The translations under genes were made by a program, and so were the position numbers. DNA of 64,000 bases from Sphingomonas sp. (GTDB taxonomy: Bacteria > Pseudomonadota > Alphaproteobacteria > Sphingomonadales > Sphingomonadaceae), in the NCBI GenBank assembly GCA_017849555.1, contig JAFIGU010000040.1, positions 62,001 through 126,000 on the forward strand. Direction: 5' to 3'. Numbering within the stretch: the first letter of the stretch is position 1; each line of letters begins with the position of its first letter. The notes beneath the pieces were generated by a model. The model searched no databases, was not told where the DNA came from, and saw nothing but the letters and a program-made list of their open reading frames with translations. Shown in pieces: positions 8,223 through 16,880 of this stretch.

Positions 8223-9620
8223 TCAGGCCACCACGCCGGACAAATAGAGCAACACGCCGACCGCCGATGTCGTCGCCAGAACCGGGATCATCCCGACCTT
8301 GAACCGAAATACCGCAATCGCGGCGCCCAGCGCGAGCAGCAATGCCGCGAGATCGAGCGACGCGAGCACCGGCACGTCGAACCCGAGCCCGGCATAATGG
8401 ACCCGCAGCACCGCGCGAAACAGCGTGTGGATGCCGAACCACACCGCAAGGTTGAGGATCACCCCCACCACCGCCGCGGTGATCGCGCCAAGCGCGGCGG
8501 AGAGCGCGCGATTGCCGCGCAGCCGCTCGACGAACGGTGCTCCGGCGAAAATCCACAGGAAGCACGGCACGAACGTCACCCAGGTGGTGAGGATCGCCCC
8601 CAAGGTCGCGGCGACCAACGGCTGCAACACGCCCGCATCGCGATAAGCGGCGAGGAAGCCGACGAATTGCGTCACCATGATCAGCGGCCCCGGCGTCGTT
8701 TCGGCGAGCCCGAGGCCGTCGAGCATCTCCCCTGGCCTGAGCCAGCCGTAGGTGCCGACCGCCTCCTGCGCGACATAGGCCAGCACGGCATAGGCACCGC
8801 CGAAGGTAACTACCGCCATCTGGCTGAAGAACAGCGCGATCTGGCTGAACACGTTGCTCGGGCCGAACAGCGCCAGGAGCAGCGCGACCGGCGCCAGCCA
8901 GAGGATCAGGAAAACGCTGGAGATAGTGAGCGACCAGCGGAGGTTGGGACGCGCATGGTCAGGCAAGTCTTCCCCGAGCACGGTATCGCGGTCGTGGACG
9001 ACATTCCCGCCGGACGGACCGTGCCCCCCTCCTCCCGAGAAGGCAGGCAAACCGAGCCGGCCCCCAAGATAACCGATGACGGCGGCGGCAAGCACGATCA
9101 GCGGGAATGGCGCATTGAAGAAGAAGATCGTGACGAACGCCGCGGCCGCGACCCCGCGCATCACATTGTTCTTGAGCGCACGCGATCCGACCCGCACCAC
9201 CGCCTGGACGACCACCGCCAGCACCGCCGCCTTGAGCCCGAAGAACAGCCCCGTGATCAGCGGTGTATGGCCAAGCAGGACATAGAGATAGCTGAGCCCG
9301 AGGATCGCGACGAAACCGGGCAGGACGAACAGCCCCCCGGCGATCAGCCCGCCCTTTGTCCTGTGAAGCAGCCAGCCGATATAGGCCGCGAGCTGCTGTG
9401 CCTCCGGGCCGGGAAGCAGCATGCAATAATTGAGCGCGTGGAGGAAACGCGCCTCGCCGATCCATCTTTTCTCGTCGACGAGGATGCGGTGCATCACCGC
9501 AATCTGCCCGGCGGGGCCACCGAAGCTCAGTGCCGCGATCCGCGCCCAGACGCGCACTGCCTCGCCCAACGTGATGTCGTGGCTTCGCTGCGCCGCGGCG
9601 ATATCGACCGCGCCGCTCAT
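8223..9620 (-). CDS. chrA: Chromate efflux transporter ChrA
   Basis: A 465-residue inner-membrane chromate transporter of the CHR family (long-chain, two-domain type). The N-terminal CHR half carries FGGPAGQIAVMH and the C-terminal half carries TFGGAYAVLAYVAQEAV, the paired motifs of this family, amid about ten hydrophobic segments. A Gly/His/Asp-rich cytoplasmic or periplasmic loop separates the halves. It exports chromate from the cytoplasm. Its ATG (9620-9618) overlaps the TGA of the rhodanese-ChrB gene by 4 bp (ATGA), which fixes the start and implies coupled translation. Confidence 0.92.
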   Translation of the reverse strand: MSGAVDIAAAQRSHDITLGEAVRVWARIAALSFGGPAGQIAVMHRILVDEKRWIGEARFLHALNYCMLLPGPEAQQLAAYIGWLLHRTKGGLIAGGLFVLPGFVAILGLSYLYVLLGHTPLITGLFFGLKAAVLAVVVQAVVRVGSRALKNNVMRGVAAAAFVTIFFFNAPFPLIVLAAAVIGYLGGRLGLPAFSGGGGHGPSGGNVVHDRDTVLGEDLPDHARPNLRWSLTISSVFLILWLAPVALLLALFGPSNVFSQIALFFSQMAVVTFGGAYAVLAYVAQEAVGTYGWLRPGEMLDGLGLAETTPGPLIMVTQFVGFLAAYRDAGVLQPLVAATLGAILTTWVTFVPCFLWIFAGAPFVERLRGNRALSAALGAITAAVVGVILNLAVWFGIHTLFRAVLRVHYAGLGFDVPVLASLDLAALLLALGAAIAVFRFKVGMIPVLATTSAVGVLLYLSGVVA

Positions 9621-10471
9621 GACCGCCCCTTTCCCGCAGCGCGCGCCTTTGCCGGCTGGTGCGATACCCAATTGTGGGTTTCGTCGGTCGCGTCGCGGCA
9701 CCAGCGGAAGAAGGCGTCGTAGAGAAGCATCCCCGCCTCGAGCTGCTCCAGATCGTCGGCATACATGCGCGAAAGCCCGAGCGATGCGGCGAGCAGCCCC
9801 GCCGCCTCCGGCACGAGATCCGGCCGCGCGGTATCCGCGCCGCGCACGATCGGCGCGAGCCGCGCGAGCGCGGGATATCCGCCGAGCCCGAACGCCTCGA
9901 TCATCACGTCGAAGGTGCAAAGCTCGCCGCGGTGGCTCCAGCGCACCCCTTCGCCTTCGATGTCGAACGGTGCTGCATCGAAACGCTCGGCAACCGCCTG
10001 CACCTCCGACGGCGCCACGAACAGGAACACCGCGCCGGGATCGACGAACCGCCGGATCAGCCACGGGCAGGCGATCCGATCGACCTTGGGCCGGGCGCGC
10101 GTCACCCAGATCGTCCGCCCGTCGGCGTCGCGCGGCGGCAAGGCCGTCTCCGGCACGAGCGGCAGGCCGGCGCCGGCCCATTCGGCAAGACCGCCGTCGA
10201 GCGCCTCCGCCGCGACCCCTTCGTGGCGCAGCCGGGCAGCGACACCCTGGCTCGATGCGCCGCCATCGCGACAGATGACGACCGCCGAGCGCCCGCGGAA
10301 CGCCGGCGCCCAGCTCGCGATATCGGGCGACGGGCGATGGAAGCTGCCGGGAACGAGAAGCGGCTCGGCGGCGAATTCATCGCCCCCGCGCACGTCGATC
10401 AAGGCCGGACCGGTCGGAATGCCGATCAGCCGCGCGAGCTTGTCGGATGAGATAATATTCAAAACAGACAT
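9617..10471 (-). CDS. Rhodanese-ChrB fusion, chromate resistance protein
   Basis: A 284-residue fusion. Residues 1 to about 105 are a rhodanese domain with IDVR at 25-28 and active-site loop CRDGGAS starting at Cys67. Residues about 118-270 match the C-terminal ChrB domain (RPKVDRIACPWLIRRFVD onward). ChrB proteins are chromate-responsive regulators or resistance factors, and rhodanese domains transfer sulfur or sense oxyanions. The classical N-terminal DNA-binding part of ChrB is replaced here by the rhodanese, so direct repression is uncertain. First gene of the operon, with a promoter about 80 nt upstream and AAGGG before the ATG. Confidence 0.85.
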   Translation of the reverse strand: MSVLNIISSDKLARLIGIPTGPALIDVRGGDEFAAEPLLVPGSFHRPSPDIASWAPAFRGRSAVVICRDGGASSQGVAARLRHEGVAAEALDGGLAEWAGAGLPLVPETALPPRDADGRTIWVTRARPKVDRIACPWLIRRFVDPGAVFLFVAPSEVQAVAERFDAAPFDIEGEGVRWSHRGELCTFDVMIEAFGLGGYPALARLAPIVRGADTARPDLVPEAAGLLAASLGLSRMYADDLEQLEAGMLLYDAFFRWCRDATDETHNWVSHQPAKARAAGKGRS

Positions 10472-10548
10472 AACGCGCCCTTTCGCAAAAGCAGGACGCG
10501 ATGCTTCAGCCTGTCGCCTCGTGGGGAGATCGCAACCCCCATGTCGTC

Positions 10549-10577
10549 AGTAAACGCAGCGTAACGATCGGTGTCAA
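10549..10577 (-). promoter_or_regulatory. Promoter of the chromate operon
   Basis: Read on the reverse strand, TTGACA (10577-10572) is separated by exactly 17 nt from TTTACT (10554-10549), giving a sigma-70-like promoter with a perfect -35 and a 4/6 -10. Transcription should begin near 10542, leaving a leader of about 70 nt before the rhodanese-ChrB ATG. No clear inverted-repeat operator overlaps it. Confidence 0.6.
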
Positions 10578-10617
10578 CCGTTGGATTCCTGCGCGTTGCG
10601 CCCGGGAGCAGATTCCG

Positions 10618-11622
10618 TCAAACGGGATGAGCCGCTCGCTGGGTCGTCGCAGCCTTCAGCGCCGGCGGCGGACAATTCGCCTTGGCATCGGCCATGAGGC
10701 GGACGAGCGTCGCGCGCAGCAGCTTGCGCGCCGCGGGATGATCGAGACGATCGAGCTGATCGATCCTCCGCCCGGTCGCGGTGGCGATCCGGAACCCGAC
10801 ATAATAGCCGAAGCGCTCGGGCAAATCCGACGGCGGGTGGCCCCCGCCCTGCAACGCCTGCGCCACGACCGCGTCGTCGGTATCGTCGAAATGGGCGGCA
10901 ACGAAGCAGAGCGCCGTCGTCCAGCGCTGATCGGTCGCGGCCCTGATCGGCGCCGGCATGTCGAGCAGAAGCTGATGATCGGTCGCGCCCGGGTTCATCG
11001 AGGCCGCGGCATCGACCGCCAGCCCCTCCTGCCACAGCACGCACCAGAATTGATCGCAATCGCGAAACGCCCGCTGGTGTTCGAGGTGGAACAGTTCGTG
11101 ATCGAGGAAAGGCTCGAGCGAATCGTCGGCGTGGAGCCGCGCGATCATGTCGGCGCCGAACAGCATGACCAGGCGGTGCCCGGGCTCCAGATAGTCCGAG
11201 CCGCCGTCGCGCACGCCGAGCGAATGATAGAGATAGATCGGCAGCGGGGGCGTGAAGCTCGGAAAAACGGTGCGGAACTTTGTCACGGCGTCGGACAGTG
11301 CGCCGGGAAAGGTGCTGATCGCGCGATCATATCCGTCCTGCCTCGCCGGGAAATCGGCAAGGGCCCTGGCGATGCGCCGATCCGTGGCCGCGCCGTCGGC
11401 ATAAACCCCCGGCAGCAAGGCGGAGAGCGTGCGGCGCACCGCGGCAATCCGCATCGCCTCCGGCTGCCCCGCGGTCGCAAGGGCCACCTGCTCGAAGGGC
11501 GTGGCGAGATCGGTGAAGCCAACCGGCGCCGCACCGAGGCAGGACAAGCCGAGGATCGCGATCGATATTCGCAGAATCAGATTTCGCATCTTGGCGGCCC
11601 CGTTCATCTGCTCAGCTTTCAT
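10618..11622 (-). CDS. Secreted gluzincin-like protein (HExxH) of unknown specificity
   Basis: A 334-residue protein, or 323 if translation starts at the ATG at 11589 (MRNLILR), which gives a cleaner signal peptide. HELFH at 175-179 is a zinc HExxH motif, and WQEGLAVDA about 20 residues later supplies the Glu expected of gluzincin-type metallopeptidases. Overall resemblance is to DUF2268-like putative peptidases. The signal sequence predicts periplasmic location. It begins 12 nt after the stop of the P1 peptidase gene, so the two are probably co-transcribed. Peptidase activity is inferred from the motif alone. Confidence 0.6.
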   Translation of the reverse strand: MKAEQMNGAAKMRNLILRISIAILGLSCLGAAPVGFTDLATPFEQVALATAGQPEAMRIAAVRRTLSALLPGVYADGAATDRRIARALADFPARQDGYDRAISTFPGALSDAVTKFRTVFPSFTPPLPIYLYHSLGVRDGGSDYLEPGHRLVMLFGADMIARLHADDSLEPFLDHELFHLEHQRAFRDCDQFWCVLWQEGLAVDAAASMNPGATDHQLLLDMPAPIRAATDQRWTTALCFVAAHFDDTDDAVVAQALQGGGHPPSDLPERFGYYVGFRIATATGRRIDQLDRLDHPAARKLLRATLVRLMADAKANCPPPALKAATTQRAAHPV

Positions 11623-11634
11623 CTACGCCGCCGA

Positions 11635-12753
11635 TCATGGGACGCGCAGCATCGGCAGGACCTTGTCGAGCGGCAGCGCCTCGATCGTCCCCTGATCCCC
11701 TTTGACCGTGGTGCCGGCGAACAGCGAGTTGATCGCGGCTTCCTCGGTCGCCTCCGCCACAGCCTGGAATAGCGGCGACATCGCGTCATTGGCGAGCTGG
11801 TCGGACGCCGCCACCCCCGATCGCCGCGCCGGCGTGCGACGCACCGCCGGATTGGTTGAGAAGGCGACGGCATAATCGCCCGAGCCGTTCGAGAAGCCCG
11901 AGCCGGTCCGCGCGATCCCGGCGAAGGCGCGCTCCGCCAGCCGGCGCAGGTTGCGATCGGAGAGCGGCGCATCTGTGGCAACGATCACGACGACCGACCC
12001 GTCAGCTTTCTTCTGTTCGATCTCGCGCTTGAAATCATAGCGACCGAGCCGGACGCCGACCGGCACGCCCGCGATGCTCAGCACCCCGCCGTAATTGGTC
12101 TGGGTGAGCACGCCTACCGTCCAGCCGCCGAGGGACGCGGGAAGCTTGCGCGACGCCGTGCCGATCCCGCCTTTCCAGCCGAACGCGACGGTGCCGGTGC
12201 CCGCGCCGACGCCGCCCTCCGCGACCGGCCCGTCCTTCGCGTCTTCGATCGCGCGGCGCGCATCGGCGATCGTGACGTGTCGGCCGCGGATATCGTTCAG
12301 AAAACCGTCATTGGTTTCACCGACGACGGCGTTGACCGACCGCACCTGCTCGTTCCCGGGCTGCGCCAGCGTCCATTCGACCGCCGCCGCGGCGCCCTCC
12401 GCGACATTGAGCGTATTGGTGAGGAGGATCGGCGTCTCGATCTCGCCCAGTTCCTCGATCTGGGTCGAGCCGACGAACTTGCCGAACGCGTTGGCGACGA
12501 AGAAACCCGCCGGCACCTTGTCCTGAAACAGATTGCCGCCGTGCGGCAGCACCGCGGTCACCCCGGTATGGACATGATCGCCGCGGACGATCGTCACCTG
12601 CCCGACCTTGACGCCCGCGACGTCGGTGATCGCGTTGAGCGCGCCGGGCTGGAGAACGCCGATGCGCACCCCCGCCTCCCGCGCCCGCGGCGCAGCCGAC
12701 GCGGCGGTGGCCGCGATCATCAAGACGGTGACGATGGCAGCCGACGCCTTCAT
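11635..12753 (-). CDS. P1 family peptidase (DmpA/BapA-like aminopeptidase)
   Basis: A 372-residue N-terminal-nucleophile hydrolase of peptidase family S58/P1, like DmpA and the beta-peptidyl aminopeptidases of Sphingosinicella. The start at 12753 follows GGGGAG and yields a signal peptide ending ASA, so the enzyme is likely periplasmic. The self-cleavage point should be G252-S253, in DGSVVVIVATDAPL, making Ser253 the nucleophile of the small subunit. NTLNVAEGAA, VVGETNDG and the SNGSGDYAVAF segment are also family features. It removes N-terminal residues from D- or beta-amino-acid-containing peptides in characterised relatives; specificity here is unknown. Confidence 0.85.
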   Translation of the reverse strand: MKASAAIVTVLMIAATAASAAPRAREAGVRIGVLQPGALNAITDVAGVKVGQVTIVRGDHVHTGVTAVLPHGGNLFQDKVPAGFFVANAFGKFVGSTQIEELGEIETPILLTNTLNVAEGAAAAVEWTLAQPGNEQVRSVNAVVGETNDGFLNDIRGRHVTIADARRAIEDAKDGPVAEGGVGAGTGTVAFGWKGGIGTASRKLPASLGGWTVGVLTQTNYGGVLSIAGVPVGVRLGRYDFKREIEQKKADGSVVVIVATDAPLSDRNLRRLAERAFAGIARTGSGFSNGSGDYAVAFSTNPAVRRTPARRSGVAASDQLANDAMSPLFQAVAEATEEAAINSLFAGTTVKGDQGTIEALPLDKVLPMLRVP

Positions 12754-12859
12754 TCTCGCTCCCCTTTTACGTGCGGCTGCTTTTCGGGTTGGGCGAAGCG
12801 AAATCAAGAGCTGAATTCGCGCTCGTCCGCCAGCGTGCACCTGTGGATCGATCTGCCCG

Positions 12860-15172
12860 CTATCGCTTCGACATCGAAAATGGCCGCGCCGCCTCCCCGC
12901 TGCCCCAAAGCTTGTTCGGCGATGCGCTCATCGTGAAGCGCAGCTCGCCCCCGGCGCGCACCTCCTCGTCCCGGATGTAGCTGCGTTCGAGCGCGGCGCC
13001 GTTCAGCGTCGCGCCGGCGACATAGCGGTTGGTGGCGGACAGGCCGTCGGCGATGACGGTGAAGCGCTTGCCGTCGGGCAGGTTGAGCGTTGCGCGATCG
13101 ACGAACGGCCGGCCGATGACATATTCGTTCGATCCCGGCGCGACGGGATAGAAACCGAGCGCGGTGAACACCAGCCAGGCGGACATCTGGCCGAGGTCGT
13201 CGTTGCCGGCGAGGCCGTCGGGCGCCGGTTTATATTGCGACGCCACGATCTGCGCGAGCCGCTCCTGCGTGCGCCACGGCGCGCCGGCGAAATTGTAGAG
13301 ATAGGCGACGTGGTGGCTGGGCTCGTTGCCGTGGATATATTGGCCGATCAGCCCGGCGATATCCTCCGCATGGCTGTAATCGAGCTTCGAGTTGTCATAG
13401 TCGAACATCGCGTCGAGCTTGGCGATCGCCTTCGCGTCGCCGCCGAGCAGGCGGACCAGCCCGGCCTCGTCCTGCGGCATGAACCAGCTATATTGCCACG
13501 CATTACCCTCGGTATAATCGGATCCGTAATTGATCGCGGTCGGATCGAACGGCGTGCGGAATGCGCCCGACGACAGCCGCGCGCGCACCCAACCGGTGCT
13601 GGCATCGAAACTGTTGCGCCAATAGCCCGCGCGACGCTCGAAACGGTCGGCGATCTGCGTCCGCCCCATCGCGCGCGCCATCCGCGCGATCGTCCAATCG
13701 TCATAGGCATATTCGACCGTCTTGGACGCCGCCTCGGGCTCCTTGTCGATCGCGACATAGCCGCGCGCGATATAATCACCGAGCCCGCCGTAAGGCGCAT
13801 AATCCGCGCTCGCGACCATCGCGTCGAGCGCCGCATCGGCGTCGAACCCGCGGATGCCCTTCAGATAGGCGTCGGCGATCACCGGCGCGGCGTGATAGCC
13901 GATCATCGTCCAGGTCTCGCGCCCCGCGAACTGCCACACCGGCAGGATGTCATAGGGGCTGTGCCGCCGGCTCTCGACGAGCGAACGAACGACGTCGACG
14001 GTGGTCTGCGCTGGCTGAACCAGCGTGAGCAGCGGATGTTCGGCGCGGAACGTATCCCATAATGAGAAGGTCGAGCGGAAGGTGAAGCCCTTGGCGACAT
14101 GGACCTGGTCGTCGGGCCCGCGATAGCGCCCGTCGGCATCGCTCCACACGCTCGGCGCGAGCAGCGCGTGATAGAGCGCGGTATAGACATTGGTGCGCAT
14201 CGGCGCGGGCGCGTCGATCTCGATCGCCCCCAGCGCCTTCGCCCAGGCCTGTGCGGTGGCGCCACGGATCGCGTCGAAACCGCCGGGCTCGGCATCGAGA
14301 TTGGCGACCGCCCCCGCCTCGTCGACGCCGGACAGCGCCACCCGCATTTCGAGCGGGGCGGTCAGCCGGCCGAAATCGAGCCGCGCCTCCAGCGCCCGTC
14401 CCAGCTTCTCCGCCACCGCATCGCTGCCCCGGCCCGGCCCCTGAAAGCCCTTGTACGCTACCGCGGTATCACGATCGACGAACGCATGCCCGGTCAGCGG
14501 CGCGGAAAAGCGCATCGCGAAATAGAGCTTGCGGCCGGGCGCCCAGCCGCGCGTCTCGCGAAATCCGGTCAGCGTGCCATCCGGGCGGAGATGCAGCCCC
14601 GACCACAGGATCTTGCCCGGATAATTGTAGAGCGACGTGCGCAGGTCGATCAGCAGATGCGCCGCGCGGCCGGCGGGGAAGCTGTAGCGGTGGACCCCGA
14701 TCCGCGTCCCGGCGGTCAGTTCGGCGCGAATATCGTGATCGGCGAGCGTCACCGCATAATAGCCGGGCCGCGCCACTTCCGACGCGTGATCGAAGCGCGA
14801 TCGATACCCCGAACCCGGCCGCCGCGGATCGCCCGGATCGAGCCGCACCTGCTCGCCCGCCTGCGGCATGACCAGCACGTCGCCGAGATCGGAATGGCCC
14901 GCGCCCGAGAAATGCGTGTGGCTGAACCCCTGGATCGTCGGATCCTCGAAGCGATAGCCCGCGGCATGCCCGTAGCAGGCGCGGATCTCGCAACTCGTGT
15001 CGGTGTCCGGCGACAATTGCACCATCCCGAACGGCGCGGTCGCGCCGGGAAAGGTATGCCCCTCCCCGCCCGTCCCGATCATCGGATCGACCGCATCGAT
15101 CGGCGCGGGGACGGTCGTCTGCGCCGCCGCCGTACCGGAAATCACCAGTGCAAGAGAAAGAAGGATACGCAT
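12860..15172 (-). CDS. GH92 family alpha-mannosidase-like glycoside hydrolase
   Basis: A 770-residue exported GH92 enzyme. A signal peptide (residues 1-17, ending AAAQ) is followed by the family opening VDPMIGTGGEGHTFPGAT (28-45), QLSPDT, GFSHTHFSGAG, and later the catalytic-domain segments TFRSTFSLWDTFRAEHPL, GNDDLGQMSAWLVFTALGFYPV and GSNEYVIGRP. GH92 enzymes are calcium-dependent inverting exo-alpha-mannosidases, but specificity varies. Full length for the family. It precedes the P1 peptidase by about 100 nt on the same strand. Probably involved in glycan scavenging in the periplasm. Confidence 0.88.
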   Translation of the reverse strand: MRILLSLALVISGTAAAQTTVPAPIDAVDPMIGTGGEGHTFPGATAPFGMVQLSPDTDTSCEIRACYGHAAGYRFEDPTIQGFSHTHFSGAGHSDLGDVLVMPQAGEQVRLDPGDPRRPGSGYRSRFDHASEVARPGYYAVTLADHDIRAELTAGTRIGVHRYSFPAGRAAHLLIDLRTSLYNYPGKILWSGLHLRPDGTLTGFRETRGWAPGRKLYFAMRFSAPLTGHAFVDRDTAVAYKGFQGPGRGSDAVAEKLGRALEARLDFGRLTAPLEMRVALSGVDEAGAVANLDAEPGGFDAIRGATAQAWAKALGAIEIDAPAPMRTNVYTALYHALLAPSVWSDADGRYRGPDDQVHVAKGFTFRSTFSLWDTFRAEHPLLTLVQPAQTTVDVVRSLVESRRHSPYDILPVWQFAGRETWTMIGYHAAPVIADAYLKGIRGFDADAALDAMVASADYAPYGGLGDYIARGYVAIDKEPEAASKTVEYAYDDWTIARMARAMGRTQIADRFERRAGYWRNSFDASTGWVRARLSSGAFRTPFDPTAINYGSDYTEGNAWQYSWFMPQDEAGLVRLLGGDAKAIAKLDAMFDYDNSKLDYSHAEDIAGLIGQYIHGNEPSHHVAYLYNFAGAPWRTQERLAQIVASQYKPAPDGLAGNDDLGQMSAWLVFTALGFYPVAPGSNEYVIGRPFVDRATLNLPDGKRFTVIADGLSATNRYVAGATLNGAALERSYIRDEEVRAGGELRFTMSASPNKLWGSGEAARPFSMSKR

Positions 15173-15277
15173 GACGCGATCTAAGCAGGTGTCGTCGCGC
15201 CGCGGAAGCGCTCGTGCAGGGCAAGTCGGGCTGGTTCGCTGTCGATTCCAGCCCGCCCCGCATGAGCGGCAGAGCCA

Positions 15278-15700
15278 TCAGATTGAAAACGTAACGAATC
15301 CCTTCTCGTCGATATGCCACGCCGGGTTCCACGCGATTTCCCAGGCGTGATCGTCGGGATCGGCGACATAGCCGCGAACGCCGCCGTGCGGCGGCGCATC
15401 GGCGGGCCTGACGATACGTCCGCCCGCCGCGGTCAGGCGGGCCATCACTTCTTCGACCTCGGCCTCGCTCGACACATTATGCCCGAGCGAGAATGCGCCG
15501 GGAGAGGATAAGCCGAAACGATTCATGTCCTTTTCGAGCGCGGTCTTGTCGAACGTCCCCAGCACCGATCCGTTCATCTGATAGAAGACGATCTCGTGAT
15601 TCTCGAACACCGGCGCCCAGCCGAATCCGTCCACGTAGAATCGACGCGACCGCGCCAGATTCGCGACGCCAAGCGTGATGACCGATATCTGTTGTTGCAT
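15278..15700 (-). CDS. VOC family (glyoxalase-like) protein
   Basis: A 140-residue vicinal-oxygen-chelate fold protein: MQQQISVITLGV opens the first beta-alpha-beta unit, RFYVDGFGW and FENHEIVFYQM follow, and PDDHAWEIAWNP is the C-terminal metal-site strand. It resembles small glyoxalase/lactoylglutathione-lyase-like proteins of unknown substrate. The start at 15700 has GGAAGG about 8 nt upstream; the longer reading frame adds an unrelated polar leader. It diverges from the ArsR gene. Confidence 0.75.
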   Translation of the reverse strand: MQQQISVITLGVANLARSRRFYVDGFGWAPVFENHEIVFYQMNGSVLGTFDKTALEKDMNRFGLSSPGAFSLGHNVSSEAEVEEVMARLTAAGGRIVRPADAPPHGGVRGYVADPDDHAWEIAWNPAWHIDEKGFVTFSI

Positions 15701-15888
15701 AACCAAAACCTTCCATTCGCTCCCGCGCCAGTGCGGGCAGCGTTCAAGGTCTTGGGACTCAACGCCGCAGCGAAGGTCAGGGCCCGTTTTCACGGGGACC
15801 GGGCTAACCGCACCGGCCTCCCCTTTTTCGACGGCGCGCTTTTATCAGCACCGGCATCGGCCGGCAACACGACCGTCGTGATCCGCTA

Positions 15889-15920
15889 TTGACGAAATAT
15901 GTGCAATCATGCATATGCAC
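15889..15920 (+). promoter_or_regulatory. ArsR promoter with overlapping inverted repeat
   Basis: TTGACG (15889-15894) and CATATG (15912-15917) are 17 nt apart, a plausible -35/-10 pair. The expected transcription start is at about 15924-15925, at the ATG of the regulator, so the message is probably leaderless. GTGCA (15901-15905) and TGCAC (15916-15920) form an inverted repeat over the spacer and -10, which is where an ArsR dimer would be expected to block its own promoter. Confidence 0.5.
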
Positions 15921-15924
15921 GGAT

Positions 15925-16266
15925 ATGGATATAGATGTTTTCGACGCCCTGGCCGATCCGACGCGACGCCGCGTGGTTGCGGCGTTGCGGCAAGGTGAGC
16001 GGCAGGTGAACGATCTCGTCGCGGCGGTGGGCATCCACCAGTCGGGCGTGTCCCGCCATCTACGCATCCTCAGCGAGGCGGGTTTCGTCACGATGCGGCC
16101 AGACGGGCAGCGGCGGCTCTATTCACTGGCGCCCGGCCCGTTCCGCGAAATCGACGAATGGCTCGCCCAGTATCGCGCGCTCTGGGAGAAGCGGCTCGAT
16201 CGCTTCGGCGCGGCGCTCGAGGCCCGGCAGGCGCAACAAGATCAAGCACGGAGTGAAGAAGAATGA
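15925..16266 (+). CDS. ArsR family winged-helix regulator
   Basis: A 113-residue repressor of the ArsR subgroup found with SRPBCC genes. DALADPTRRRVVAALRQGE (7-25) is the characteristic N-terminal helix pair, and VNDLVAAVGIHQSGVSRHLRILSEAGFV (28-55) is the winged helix-turn-helix. No metal-binding Cys motif is present, so a metal-independent signal is likely. I prefer the ATG at 15925 over an in-frame TTG at 15889, because that TTG falls in the -35 hexamer and family members begin at this point. No Shine-Dalgarno precedes it. Its stop overlaps the next start by 4 bp. Confidence 0.82.
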   Translation: MDIDVFDALADPTRRRVVAALRQGERQVNDLVAAVGIHQSGVSRHLRILSEAGFVTMRPDGQRRLYSLAPGPFREIDEWLAQYRALWEKRLDRFGAALEARQAQQDQARSEEE

Positions 16267-16754
16267 CCGACCAGATCCAGTCGAGCATCGTGATCGAGCG
16301 CAGCTATGCCGCCGACCGCGAGGCATTGTGGGCGCTGTGGACGACGAAGGACGGGTTCGAATCCTGGTGGGGCCCCGAGGGATTCCGGGCGGACGTGCGG
16401 GAGATCGAGGCGCAGCCCGACGGCGCGTTGCACTATGCGATGGTGGCCGACGCGCCCGACATGGTCGCCGCGATGAAGCAGATGGGCCAGCCGACATCGA
16501 CCGAATGCAAGGGCCGCTTCTCGGAATTCCGCCCCTATGACCGGCTGGTCCTGACGCAGATCATCGACTTTCTGCCGGGGGTACAGCCCTATGACAGCAC
16601 GATCGAGGTGGATTTCATCCCGGCCGCCGAGGGGAAGGTGCGGATGATCGTCACGCTGCACCAGATGCACGACGCGAAGATGACGCAGATGCAGCGCATG
16701 GGGTTCACCAGCCAGCTCACCAAGCTCGACAAACGCTTCGGCTGGACCGGCTGA
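16263..16754 (+). CDS. SRPBCC (AHSA1-type) domain protein
   Basis: A 163-residue START/Bet v1-fold protein: residues 8-45 read SIVIERSYAADREALWALWT then WWGPEGF, followed by IEAQPDG and the YDRLVLTQIIDF strand, the AHSA1 pattern. These domains bind hydrophobic ligands in a helix-grip cavity. ATG overlaps the ArsR stop (ATGA, 16263-16266), giving the very common ArsR-SRPBCC operon, in which the regulator controls its partner. Ligand unknown; no enzyme residues can be assigned. Confidence 0.8.
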   Translation: MTDQIQSSIVIERSYAADREALWALWTTKDGFESWWGPEGFRADVREIEAQPDGALHYAMVADAPDMVAAMKQMGQPTSTECKGRFSEFRPYDRLVLTQIIDFLPGVQPYDSTIEVDFIPAAEGKVRMIVTLHQMHDAKMTQMQRMGFTSQLTKLDKRFGWTG

Positions 16755-16791
16755 CCGGCGGCGGCCCGATCATCGAAGTTCCAAGCCCGGA

Positions 16792-16820
16792 TTCGCATTT
16801 TTGAAAATTTCACCTATAAG
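16792..16820 (+). promoter_or_regulatory. Candidate promoter for the VOC-AraC genes
   Basis: TTCGCA (16792-16797), 17 nt, then TATAAG (16815-16820) match sigma-70 hexamers at 4/6 and 5/6 in an AT-rich island of a GC-rich intergenic region. The leader would be about 55 nt and ends with a purine-rich ribosome-binding stretch before the VOC ATG at 16881. Confidence 0.45.
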
Positions 16821-16880
16821 AACTTCCGATGTCGAAAGGCGACCGGAAGATCGCCGCGGGAGAGAGAAGAGAGCGGCAGC

